Part shown: piece after piece, positions 36,365 through 48,100 of the stretch | Position numbering within the stretch: the first letter of the stretch is position 1 | Layout: every line of letters starts with the position of its first letter | NCBI GenBank assembly: GCA_037957365.1 | Contig: JARHVA010000349.1 | Span: 4,452,501 to 4,516,500, forward strand | Length of the DNA stretch: 64,000 bases | From: Torreya grandis | Taxonomy: Eukaryota; Streptophyta; Pinopsida; Cupressales; Taxaceae | Direction of reading: 5' to 3' | The notes under the pieces: model-generated | The model's input: the letters and a program-made list of their open reading frames with translations, nothing else | Databases searched by the model: none | What the model was told of the DNA's origin: nothing | Made by a program: the position numbers and the translations under genes

Positions 36365-37584
36365 TGTTTTACTATTTTTGGGAAATTAAGTGTTTAATTT
36401 CCTAGTTATTAAAGGGTCTAGATTAATCTAGAAAACACGCAATAAAGTATTCCTAAATTAACCTATTGATTTGATACATCTAGATTTGATCAATTAATTA
36501 CTAAAAATAGCAATCAAGGGGATATAAAGTGAACTTAAATAATTTATAGATTGAGATGGAGGAATATAAAACTAAAAACGATGAGCTAACAGGGTAGACT
36601 ATCATAAATAAGACCCAAAAGTTTATTTTCTACCTAGATAGTAGCACCAGAAACTAGACACTCTGGGGTCCAATGTTATAGTTTTATTTTTAGAAATATA
36701 GTGCTTTTGATCTACTCTCTTTAATATTTTTAGGTTTTTCTGATATTTTTGAGGCTCTGTGTTTAAATTTGCAAGTCTTGATCATCTATGGAGCTCTGTG
36801 TGCAACTACTTTTGTCTCTAAGGGTCCTAGTTACTTTTTAGGCTTGATAAGTAGTCTTGAATCAACTAGGAAAAAGGGTTAGTGTGTACTATGCACTAAA
36901 CATGTGATCACACCCCATGTGTGGGCATGTTACCTACATACCAATACTTCAAAAAGGGATCAAGGCCAATGTAGTTCTCCCAAATTGAATGTGTATTGTG
37001 TAATATTGTGTATGTAATGTAAGTATTATGTGAATCTAGGCAAGATTGAGATGACTCATGACTTGTGCAAGAGCTTGAGTAGGATGTAAATAGTAATGGT
37101 TGGATGTATGTAGAGAATAGGAAGATTTGATGGAATGTGCTTAGTTTATTTCTATATTTTTTCATTTGAATGATTACCAACCCTTCTAAATGACCCTTGA
37201 ATAGGATTTCTTAGGAAAACTAATGATTTTGGGTTCGATGACTTCATGTTATGTTAACAGGGAAAAATATAAGGAACTAAGGAAATATGATTGCTTGAGG
37301 CTAAGAGTGACTTGGATAATAGTGCCAAAAAGTGGACACCCTAGGGTCAAATGCTATAGTCCCACTTATGGTACTAGTGTCCAAGAGGAAAGGGACCCTA
37401 AGGGATAGATCTGCACCTAGGAGAGGAGTCTAAGATAGCTAGGGCTGAATCTATAAGGCTTTAGATGATTAGGAAATAGTAAAAAACATGCCTAGTGGGT
37501 TATGTAAGGAAGAAGGAGAGACCTATGATTTGGGTGTCACAAGTCATGCTCAAGTTATACAAATTACATTTTTATGTGATTATA
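36365..37584 (-). repeat. 3' LTR of element B
   Basis: 1220 bp. Begins TGTTTTACTATTTTTGGGAA and ends TTATGTGATTATA; the final CA has become TA in both LTRs of B, while the A LTR keeps GATTACA. It matches 43096-44302 throughout. Two copies of the 70-bp module lie at about 36645-36715 and 37316-37386. The LTR pair differs at roughly one base in six by eye, so the insertion is old. Confidence 0.9.
37316..37386. repeat. 70-bp module repeated within B-family elements (example copy)
   Basis: The module reads roughly as: AGTGC, then A-rich, GTGGACACC, then AGGGTCAAATGCTATAGTCC, then TATGGTACTAGTGTCCAA. The ends TGGACAC and GTGTCCA are inverted repeats. Further copies: 36645-36715, 38618-38690, 43362-43430 and 44032-44102 in B; 13715-13775 in the A LTR; near 2015-2090 and 660-720 (inverted) in copy C; and a faint one at 4108-4185. 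So each B-family element carries two per LTR plus one in the 3' non-coding interior. Confidence 0.7.
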
Positions 37585-37598
37585 TTTGCTCCCCCCTT
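37585..37598 (-). other. Polypurine tract of element B
   Basis: On the minus strand AAGGGGGGAGCAAA ends right at the 3' LTR. It is the clearest polypurine tract in the window and fixes the orientation of B. Confidence 0.85.
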
Positions 37599-37599
37599 A

Positions 37600-40480
37600 T
37601 TATAAGTATGCAACAAAGTGAAATACTAGGATAAATGATAAAAATAGAAGTGTACCTGAACTTACCTATGAGGCTAAGCCAAAGAAGTTGTGTGATCTTG
37701 GATTGTGAACAGTGAGAGCACATTGTACTATGTAAATATGCAAGTAAGTAAAGTGAAATTATATCAAATCTTACTAGATATTCTATATCTAAATTAATAA
37801 CGTATAAATATAGGTAAAGAGAGAGAAAGGAAGAGAAAGGAATGAATATACCTCACCAAGTATGTGAATTAATACAAAACTTATTATGCTACTAGATTGT
37901 GCTAAGTGTGATAAATGTATATTTGACCTAAAATTTATATCGATGGATGAGCTGAGTGATCGATCTCATGGAAGGTGGCTCAATAATGCAAGGGCAATCC
38001 CTTTGGCTCCATCACCAGCCTATGATGTGAAGTTAAATAGAAAGATACCAGTATAAGTTGAATGTCATATGACATAGTTTATGAAGCCCATGAACATGCT
38101 ATAATCTAACAATGTTAGCATGGATAGCCAAATCTAATTGGTAACTAGGACAACATTGGTCACTTTAAAAGATGGAGATTGGATTTATATAGAATCCCCT
38201 TTAAAATTAGAATCAAGGTTTAAGAATCCACTCAGGAACTCAGGTACATGGGAAGTAAACTTGTATGAAATTTTACTTGAAAGTGATGCCAAACATTTGT
38301 AAATGGAGTAAGGCATACAATTTTTGGGAACATGTAATAAAAATATACTGAACTTTGAAAAAATAAGACCCATGTGCCATGCACATTACCCCCAATAACT
38401 GGTGTCTATAACATAGATTATAAACTAAAAGTTGTATCAATTACCATGTCAAAATTATAAGTGGAAACCCTCATTCCATGAATGATGTCCCATATATATC
38501 TTTGAGTAAATAAGTGATAAACACTACTATATTATAGACTTTATTGTTATGGCAAAATTGTGACTAAAATCACCCATCTACCTAATTCTAGAAAAATTAT
38601 AAATTTTGATGTCTGGACACTAACACAAAAACTTAGACACTTCAAGGTCCAGTGCTATAGTCCCATTTTTGGTGCTATTGTCCAAATCCAAAATTAAAAA
38701 TTAGACTATGTTCTCTATTATTTTCTTGATTTGGCTTGCCTATATTGAATTTTAGAATATGGACTATGTATTTTGAAACTACTTTTGTGATCATTTAGGA
38801 GCTTTGATCTCTGTGACAAAACCCATATTTGTTTCCCCCTCTTCTAAGGGTAGGAATGAAGACCCTGCAATGATTTCCCTCATAAGAAGAAGCCCTTAAA
38901 GTGTGTTAAGCTATGAAATTTTTTGATAAAGAATTGATATTCATGATCTCAAGATATAGAAAAAGTTGTATAAAGAGAATGTTAGATCCACAGGGGTATG
39001 CCTAGATAGATATACCAATGTAATAGCATGTCCATAAAAATAAATCTATAACACACAATGTTAGTTGTTAGTTTATTAGTATCATGGAGGGATGGAGCAT
39101 GATGTCCATCATGACATCTAATAAATAAGGTAAATTCATGATTGGAATCATGGCATTGTATACATAAAGATAAATAATTAAGCAATAAACATACGAAGCA
39201 AGAAGAAATAAACACACAAGGGTGGCCAAGGGTCCAAATATACATGCAACTCATATAAATCATGTTCAAATGCTGCATACACACACAATGGGAACAAGCA
39301 AATATTAGCACAAGGGCCATAAGCACATAAAAGACACACATAAAGGACATTGGCAAATATCCAAAGACACACACAATATAGACATAAGCACATGACATTT
39401 ATAAATGTCATAAAATGTATGTAGGAAGCAAATAAGAACTAAAAAATTTAGAAACATCTAGCTAATCAAATCATAAATGGAAGCATGTGAAATACTAGAA
39501 ATATAAACAAGCATCTAACTATGGAAAGAAAGAAGCAAGAGTATATAAGATATGTGGTACAAGACTAATATATATGCTATAAAATAAAAAAGTGTGATAA
39601 ATGCTACTAGATGTCAATGTAATATCTATGTAAGTAAGTAAGGTACATACTGCACAAGATGTCTAGAGTGTGCAATGTGAGAATGAGATAACTTGGATGG
39701 TGTAGTCATGCAGAGTGTGCCTCTAGTGGGTAGATGTATCGATGTGTAACTAGAATGTAGAAGTAATATGCCCCCTCAATGGGTGGAGTAAATCAATGAA
39801 GGATCTGGATGTACCACACATACTCAAAAAAATCAAGTGAAGCATGGTAATATAGTTAAAATGATAAATAAGTAGCATAGAATAGTGTAATGTAAGTCTA
39901 GCATAGTGTTTTATCAATGTAAGAACATAAATGATGCATATAATTAATGTGTTTTTGTATTTTTGGAATAAGTTATGTACAATCAAGTAGAAGAAGACTA
40001 TATATAGGATATACTACAAAGTAATTATACTAACCAATGAGTCTTAGATGAGATTCCCTGTCATGGTGTCTAGTATCAAAAACTAGAATCGTGCGTGATC
40101 TTGAGACATGATAGAAGCACTGAGACTGAGGCTCTAAAAGCTAAATATGATATAAATGATATAAAATTTGTGAAGTAAAAACTAAATGTAGGGATCAACT
40201 ATAACTATAAGAAGTAGATGCAACTATAGGTCTCTGAGGGACCCATCTGTAAGTAGGAGAAGTTCTCTAAACATGTGCTCAATGCGTAGATCATGAGATT
40301 GAAATGAAACTACTTTGACTGTGAAAATTATAGTTAGAAGTTATCTAGAATCTTGAAACTATGGAGGTGTATGGACTCTTTGTACTGGTGATGGAGCTAG
40401 AACTAGTGCTAAAACTAAAACTAGCTTTGTAACTAAAATTGGCACTGAAACCAATAGTGGCAACTCATATGGAACTCTAG
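37600..40480 (-). other. Long non-coding 3' interior of element B
   Basis: About 2.9 kb between protease and the polypurine tract. It is shared with copy C (37600-39450) and with A (39870-40480). It contains one 70-bp module, a purine-rich GAGAGAAAGGAAGAG run near 37820, and a palindromic ATGATGTCCATCAT near 39099. A Cys-rich minus-strand frame at 38982-39398 (138 codons) is not kept in copy C in the same frame, so I treat it as chance. Confidence 0.6.
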
Positions 40481-40489
40481 TAATTGTAA

Positions 40490-40830
40490 TACCCTAATTA
40501 ACATGAATGAATATCATGTATTGATGTACTGTAGATGGAATTTATTAGAGTTTTTATATCCAAGGTTTGCCAAGTAACATGTCAAATACTCCTATGCTAG
40601 GAACTATAGTGAATGTGGTGGTCATGAATGTAGGACCAACCTATAAAAGGATGAGGATCTCACCTAATTTAGTCTAACTATGTCCATTGAATCCATTGAT
40701 AATTGTATTTGTTAGAGTGATATCATGTTTTGTATACACCAAATGTTGTATTAGTATCATAGTACACATGTTAACATTGGATCCATTATCAATTATAACA
40801 CTGTGAATGGGATGATCATGAATAAAATCT
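40490..40830 (-). pseudogene. Retropepsin-type protease remnant (element B)
   Basis: The active-site strand reads HSVIIDNGSNVNMC (near 40790). The catalytic Asp and Gly-Ser are kept, in the IDxGS form usual for these elements. The flap region gives IINGFNGHS, then LGEILILL, and the end gives IVPSIGVFDMLLGKPWI (near 40585), the LLGRPW signature with R changed to K. It is one of the better kept domains here but has in-frame stops. It follows gag without LTR or pol between, and no reverse transcriptase follows it. It matches the A protease at 10350-10660 closely. Confidence 0.85.
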
Positions 40831-40999
40831 CTAATGTAGAGTGCATGATAATCTATGTCATCCTTGATAATCTCTTTCTAAAAAAAGTAGATGGAAGGCC
40901 AAACTAAAAGGCTAGAATGAAAGGTACCAATCATATGGCTCAATGGATGTAAATTGATTACTAGTGCCTTGTATGTAGCTGGTGAAGGATATGCTTGAT

Positions 41000-42411
41000 A
41001 TGCATGATGTACATCTAATGTGTCATATACCTCTAACTTGCCATGTTATGGGAATGGAGATGAAAACATTTTAAGTTACTTATCTTGTGTTGGTTTGCCC
41101 TGAGGAGGCTCAACTAAAGTGCCTATATTAATTTTTTTGGCATCAATTAAGTCATGTATCTTATGCCTGAGACTAATGGATTCATTTGTAGTATGGCCTG
41201 GTGTCCTATGAAAGTCACAAAATGCATTCTGATCATATCCCTATGGAAGAGGATTTATTGGATCAACTTCTCTGATATATGATAAAGAAATGATATTACA
41301 TTCTAGTAGTTGTTATATAAATTGAGATGGAGAAACTGGTAGATTTGTAAAAGGCTACTAAGGAGGTGTTGACAATATGACTATGGAGGCTTTGAAGTCG
41401 CATTGACTATTTTTTGATTCTATCCTTTTCTATTATTGAACTTGACTTTATATGGGACTTTTTTGTTACTCTTAGTAGTTGTATCTGATATAGTTGTGTA
41501 CTTGAATTTTCCCATTGATATGAGTTTGATTTCTTGTTATTTTAAAGTGTGACACAATTTAGTGAAAGAAGAGAATCTTTTGAACATGATTGTCTCATAC
41601 AAAATTGTTATAAGACTTTATTCGAAGAGGTCTTGTAACTCTTGATCTGCCATAGGGCTAGTCATCTTGGCTAATATGGTCTTATATCTGAAAACATATT
41701 TGATGAGAGGCTCATTTAACTTCTATTTCTATTATACAATTTGAGTATATGACACCTTATCACCGATGTTGATATTGAAGTGTGCTAAGAACATGTCAAC
41801 AAGAGGATTGAATGCATTGACTGACTGATTTGGTAGACTATAAAACCATTGTATTACATAATACTTGAGGCTCTTTAGAAATAACTTAGTTAATATCTAG
41901 TCATTTGGTACATAATCTAAGCATGCTATGTGAAAGGCTCTCAAATGTGTCTCTAGATCACCATTGCCATCGTAAAGAGTGAACTTAGGTTGTACAAATC
42001 TAGGTGGAAAGGGTGTAGTATCTATAGATCATTCCAAAGTTGTATGCAATAAAGTGATTAAATCCAATGCTTGTGTAGATATAGTGGTACCTTTCTCAAT
42101 ATTTTTAACCTTAGATTGAAGAGATCAAACCTCTTGCACAAGGGATGCCACATCAGGAGATAGGGATGTACTAGCTACAACTAGTGGCATAGAAGAAGGT
42201 TGGGCTACTTAGGGGGTTGTTCTAACATGGTTACCCCTATAGTGTCATGTGTAATTGGTGTTTTTTTAGTTTGAGAAGGTTGACCATCATTTACCTTTTG
42301 TTTTTCCTCTTGTATAATTCTAAGCATGTCATCTTGCATATTTGGCTATTTGGTTAAGAGTTTTTGAATCTCTCTTTTATTAATTTCATCAAAATTGGTA
42401 TATTGGGCCAT
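41000..42411 (-). pseudogene. Gag remnant of element B
   Basis: A start codon at 42411 opens MAQYTNFDEINKREIQKLLT, followed by a Gln/Lys-rich N-terminal region. The gag core follows: YDGNGDLETHLRAF (near 42000), LKSLKYYVIQWFYSLPNQSV (near 41870), VDMFLAHFNINIGDKVSYTQ and YVFRYKTILAKMTSPMAD (near 41690). At about 41225 the knuckle FCDFHRTPGHTTNESISL shows C-x2-H-x4-GH with the last Cys changed to Ser. Then comes HDLIDAKKI and a linker into protease. This is the longest readable gag in the window, despite several stops. Confidence 0.85.
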
Positions 42412-43080
42412 TGTGCATGTAGTAATACAATTTAAAATGCATTTGTATGTTTTGTAACAAGTTTTAATAGGTAATGTGATAAAACTAGAAAGTACTAGAT
42501 AAAAGAAACACAAAATTCTAAAATGGTAATTTAGAATTTAGACAAAAATGATACGAAGCTATCAAACATGTAAGGTGATAACTCAGAATGTAATAGGACC
42601 TAGTGTATGCACCTAGGGATTTTTTCAAAAATATTATTTGTAAATGCCATGAATTTTTGAATTTAGAATGAATTTTTGATTTTAATATTCAATAAAAAAT
42701 TGTAAAAAATAAGAGGAATATTCTGGAAAATGATTGGAAATTAAGTGATGTAACTAGGGTATGAAATGAATTTTTTCAAAATTAATGTGATAATTTTAAA
42801 ATTTTACTAAAATTTTGTAGATTTAAACTTTAAAAATTTAGGAAAAATTAGAAAATATTTCTAAATTTAGCTGAATATTTTTCCTAGTGATTTGGAAGTG
42901 ATTTTGTGTAAAAAGGACCTAGTATGTTGAAACTAGGGTTTGAGGGAATTATTGAAAATATTGCACTAAATTTGTAGTTTTTTAATTTTAAAAAAATACA
43001 AAAAATAGGAAAATATTTAAAAAAATAAAAAATCATTAGCCCTAGGGTTTTTAGGGTTTTTGTGCAAAAATTTAAAGTAA

Positions 43081-43095
43081 GTCAGGTTCACCAAA
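43081..43095 (-). other. Primer-binding site of element B
   Basis: On the minus strand TTTGGTGAACCTGAC follows the 5' LTR end (GTAAAACA) directly. TGG two or three bases after the LTR is the usual start of the tRNA-primed site. I cannot name the tRNA with confidence. The stretch 42412-43080 is AT-rich leader with no gene. Confidence 0.6.
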
Positions 43096-44302
43096 TGTTT
43101 TACTATTTTTGGGAAACTAAGTGTTTAATTTCCTATTTAGTAAAGGGTATGGATTAATATACAAAACATGTAATATAATATGCCTAAATTAACCTACTAA
43201 TTTTGTAAATATATATTTGATCAATTAATTACTAAAAATATCAAGCAAGGGGATAAAAAGTAAACTTAGCTAATTTTTGGACTAAGATAGAGGAATCTAG
43301 AATTAAAAATTGATGAGCCAACTATGTAGACTATCAGAATTATATTTTTATCTTGGATAGTAGCACTAGAAACTAGACACTTTGGGGTCTAGCACTATAA
43401 TCCTATTTTTGGTGCTATAGTCCTTTTGATCTACTTCTTAGCTTTATGGGTTCTATTTTGATGTTTTTGGAGGCTCAGTGTGTAAATTTACAAGTCTTAA
43501 TCATCTACGAAGATCTGCATGCAACTATTTTTTTCTCTTACTATCCTAGTTCCTATTTAAGCTGGATAAATGATCTTGAATCAATGAAAAAAAAATTAGT
43601 GTGTATTATGCATTAAACGTGTGATCACACCCTATGTGTGGGCATTATGTCGACATACCAATACTCTAAAGAAGAATAAATTCTAATGTAGTTCTCCCAT
43701 ATATAATATTTATTATTTAATCCTATGTATGAAATTAAATTATTATATGAATTTGGGAAAGATTGAGATGACTCGTGACTTATGCAAGAGCTTGAGTAGG
43801 TTAGAAATAACATTGGTTGGTTGTATGCAAAGAATGGGAAGATTTGCTTGAATGTGCTTAGTGTATTTCTAGCTTATTCCTTTTAAATGATTATCAACCC
43901 TTATAAATGACACTTTAATAGCATTTTATAGGAAAATAATGATCTTGGGTTAGATGACTTCATGTTAGGCTGATAGGGAAAAATATAAGGAATTGGGAAA
44001 ATTTGATCCTTTGAGGCTAAGAGTGATTTGGACAATAAAAATACAAAGTGGACACCTTGGGGTCCACCACTATATTCTCACTTATAGCACTAGTGTCCAA
44101 GAGGAAATGGACCCTAGGGGATAGGTCTACACTTGGGAGAGGATTCTAGGATAGATAGGAATTAATGTGGAAGGCTTTGGATGACTAGGAAATAGTAAAA
44201 AAAAATTGCTTATTGGGTTGTGCAAGGAAGCAAGAAAGACATATGATTTGCATGTCATAAGTCATGCTCAAGTTGTAAAAATTGAATTTTTATGTGATTA
44301 TA
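43096..44302 (-). repeat. 5' LTR of element B
   Basis: 1207 bp, aligned end to end with 36365-37584: TGTTTTACTATTTTTGGG at the left, GGTGCTATAGTCC modules at 43362 and 44032, GTGATCACACCCTATGTGTG near 43621, and TTATGTGATTATA at the right end. Confidence 0.9.
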
Positions 44303-44307
44303 GTTAT
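44303..44307. other. Target site duplication GTTAT, right
   Basis: Partner of 36360-36364; see there. Confidence 0.85.
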
Positions 44308-45100
44308 ACCTAGGTACATAATTATTCAAAACTCTAAGGTGTTGATTAGGTTAAAGGTAACTGATTATACACCTAGTTATGGTTTTGGGCCATAATATTC
44401 TAGTTTTTATTTGAAAATATACTAAAATCCAAAAAATGGGACCAAGAATGAGTGGGGAAAAAGATTGCATTATATGGTTCAATTGTTTGTCTATGTTGAT
44501 ATCTTTTTCATAAGCCAAAGGAAATTTATCAATACCAAAAACTCTATATATAAAGGTAACAGTCATAGGGTCTAGAGCATTATTTTACATCTCGACGGCC
44601 AATGCATCATTAGGTGTGTAGGTAGTCTCAAGTTTGTTATACATATTTTGGAATATAGAATTGAAGGCTTGCATTGGCTTATTTGGATATATCATCATTA
44701 TTGTAAAGTACTAATAAATAACACTTGCATTGGTGACCTGGCCAAATTATTCCAAAATAGTGTTTTGACATTCTTCCTAAGAGGTGATTAGACCTTTGAG
44801 GACACTAAAAAAAAAATCATAGGATGCATCTAGCAATGTGAAGGGAAAAAACATACATACCACATCTTTATCAATTACATTAAATATTCTTAAATTAGTT
44901 TTAATGGAATTAATATGTTCTTCAATAATTCTTCCTCTTGAGGGAGAAAGGAAGGAAGTTATTTCTCAGGGTGTTTGGGTAGATCATGGACAACACCAAA
45001 AACATTGATAGGAGAAGTAGTTAGCTAGTTTGGATCCTAAAATGGATCTTGGATTTGAGGTTGTGGCTGAGGTTGAGAATGGACCATTGGGAGGAGTGGA
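44303..45100 (-). pseudogene. Element F gag, N-terminal part (split by element B)
   Basis: On the minus strand the gag core reads IIEEHINSIKTNLRIFNVID (near 44930), MFFPFTLLDASYDFFFSVLK (near 44850), AFNSIFQNMYNKLETTYTP (near 44640), and DPMTVTFIYRVFGI followed by AYEKDINIDKQLN (near 44490-44570). This is the plant retrotransposon gag domain in order. It breaks at the GTTAT duplication at 44303-44307, and the rest resumes at 36364. The leader upstream (45100-45700) contains QPQPQ-like text near 45060. Confidence 0.75.
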
Positions 45101-48100
45101 AGATGGAGTTGTTTGCTTAAAGAGAATGATTTAGTTTGGGGACTTCTCCTAGCTCCTTTATCAAATCTAACTTTTTAATGGATTTATAAGGTGGGAGTAA
45201 AAAGTTAGTGTTTGAGGTTGACCTTGTTAATATTTTGGGTGCTTTTAATACAACTCAAGTAATTATTTTAAAAGAAAATATAGGCATAGGTGCATGCCCT
45301 CCTTCTAGTTCTAGAATAAGTTAATATTTATATGGGTTTATACAAACCATAATAACCTTATGATGTAGCCTCTAATGTTTTAGGATCAGTGAAAATTGTT
45401 TACTCCAAGGCATGAGTTATAGGGTATTCATTTTTATAAATAACCTGGTGGTGGAATGGTAGTGAGTGAAGTAGATTGTTTACCATAGATGAGTTAGATA
45501 TGGATGATTCTAAATCTACTTAAGATGAGTGGATTGTTCTAATCTAGGGTGGGTAAGAATTCAAAAAAACTCAAAAATTATGTAAAGGTAGTGTTGTCAC
45601 AAAATATTTCACACTAGAGGGGATTGTTCAAACCTCCTCCAGATTTGGAAAACATGGGAATACTTCTAAGTATGTGTGTTTACCTATAGCAGAAGTAGAC
45701 CTCTAGGTTTAAGGGATAGCTCCTTGAATTCACCTTGAAGTGCTTATCACTAAACTAACTAATTTATTATGGGAAAAGGGAAAAAAGTATGCATGAAATA
45801 AATCTACTCTAAGGTAATAATAAACCAAAAATATTTACACAAGACTATCATACTTATTTCACTAATAAACAATACCTACAAACTATCTTCAAAGTCCTAA
45901 GAGGTTCTAACATAAGTGTTTTAATATAGAGGTGATATGTATAATAAAACTTATGGTAAGTGAACCAAAGGGTAGATTTCACACTCTAAGGACAATTTTA
46001 TGCTTAAAATAATCTTAACACACTAGCTACACTCTATATGACCTATTAAAATAAGAACTCTTTTATAAATATGAAATGATAAGAAGAAGCAAGGATATAA
46101 GATTATCACTCAACATCACCATACATCACTTTGAACACTTAGACAAAATGTTCATCAACACAAAACCAAATTTACATTTATTTTTCAAAGTCAACTTAAA
46201 ACATCAATCCTACAAGGCTTCACCATACATGTAGTGGAATTAGTCTACAAGAACCAAAATGGCTACGACTTTAATCTGGGAGGAGAAAAAAGAATGAAGT
46301 CCAAGAGTCACTAAAAAACTTGTCAAGATAATAAAAGGAGTTAAATTTGTAGGAGAAAGTAATATGGGATAGACCATATAAGGTCTACTTAGACAAATGT
46401 CCCTCAAATCATATGAAACTCCCCACACTTGGCATAGGACTCTTCAATTTATTCCTCATAAAACTACCTTCATGATTTGGCCTTCTTTGAATGCTCCAAA
46501 ATATACTAGGGAAAGATAATATGATTACATAGTGAATTGGGTGTTAGAAACAAGCCCCAACATGCACTGGTTATGTCCCTAATCACTAAAATTCTTATAT
46601 AGATGAGTTGTCACTGCCTATAGTTATAATCACTCCTCTTTTCCTCACCCTTCACACTTGGTACCAAGATGTGATTCATTTTTCCAATCCAATCCATAAA
46701 AATATGATTTGACACATTTTAAGAGTCCTCATTCCCTTAGATTCATTAGGTTGACCTTAAAAGGCCACCCACTTAAGGTTTTCACCTTCTCACTTGGTGA
46801 TCCTTCCTTGTTCACTATGATAGTTTAGACTAGTTGAGGTGAAGGTACTATAAAAAGCATTTTCAAGATTATATGATGAAAGGAATGAACATGTTGAGTT
46901 GGGTTAGGTCCCATCCTACCTACTAAAGTGATTTACATCCTTTTAAACCTCTTTGTACCTCCATAATACAAAACTATAAAAAAAACATTTTACACCTTGT
47001 TCATACAAGTAAGGTATAACTCAAATTGATAGGGAGGAGCCCTAGAGAGTCCTCTACAAGTTAAAATTATCTCTCAAGTCATTCTATCCCTCCTGGATGA
47101 TTCTCCTTCCTCATCTTTCCCATCAGGTCACTAGCAAAGGTTTTAGAGGGTTTTAGGAAACTTTACCCCTTAAGGATTATTCATGAAATTGTGATGTTCA
47201 ACCTCTAAAAAATTCCACTAGAACATTTTTTATGGCCCTGTATAAGATCTCCTATCTCCTTGATCTCCCATACTAATCCTCCATGCTATTGTGAGCTTCC
47301 AAAGTTGACCTTTCAAGTTTCTCTTTCTATTTTTTGTAGGCCTGAGTTGGTTTGAGCCAAAATATGAATTATTTATGGTTTCCTATGAAATATTAAGGAT
47401 CTAACACACCTTATATCTCCCCATGTTCATGTTAAAATGAATTATAATGTTTAATTAGTGATAAAAATGTGATTTAGATCCTTTTAGGTATTAAGCCTAA
47501 TCAAGACCTAATAGGTTTGTCTACATGCTTAGGAGTTTAGGACACTATGTTTGGCCTTAGACACTTGTGAGAATTTTATCATGATTATTAATGTATAATA
47601 TAAATATTATCATCTTTATTTAAGGTCTCATCAATCTCTATCTCACATTCTCATCAAGAATCCTCTAAACCTATAAATTTTAGTTCTCTAGGAGTGCCCT
47701 CTATCTGAGATAGAATAAATGGCACTAACCCTATTTCCACAAACAAGAGGGTGATATGAGGGAATTATTAAAGTTATAAGGATACTATATATAAATTTTT
47801 AGGGATTTTTCACATCATTAGTACCTCGAAATGTCTTAAAACATAAGATAGACTTATGGAGAATGTTGATTATGTAGGATTCTAAGTATGGACTATATGT
47901 GCATGATATAAACCTTACCCTTCCCTGTTTCCATATGATAAGAGTCTCTTGAAATAGTTATACCAATATTATTTTTCTTCATACATGTTCATCACCCCAA
48001 TATTTACTAGATCTTCAATGTATACATATATTTAGGCATAACTTATAGATAATATATTGTATGTTGACTATGATTGCATGTCTTAGAGCTTTCCTATAGA

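Larger units (their letters stand above)
36365..44302 (-). mobile_element. Element B: complete 7.9-kb gag-protease LTR element
   Basis: The element is complete from LTR to LTR, with a perfect GTTAT duplication on both sides. On the minus strand: 5' LTR (43096-44302), primer-binding site, gag from 42411, protease, about 2.9 kb of non-coding DNA, polypurine tract and 3' LTR (36365-37584). No reverse transcriptase, RNase H or integrase is present, so B is of the non-autonomous type that keeps gag only (often called TR-GAG). It lies inside the gag of element F. Copy C and the LTR, gag and protease of A are of the same family. Confidence 0.85.

Noticed and set aside
38982..39398. 138-codon Cys-rich open frame on the minus strand
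   Set aside because: It is not conserved as a protein in copy C, has no recognisable motif, and is explained by T- and G-rich DNA without stops.
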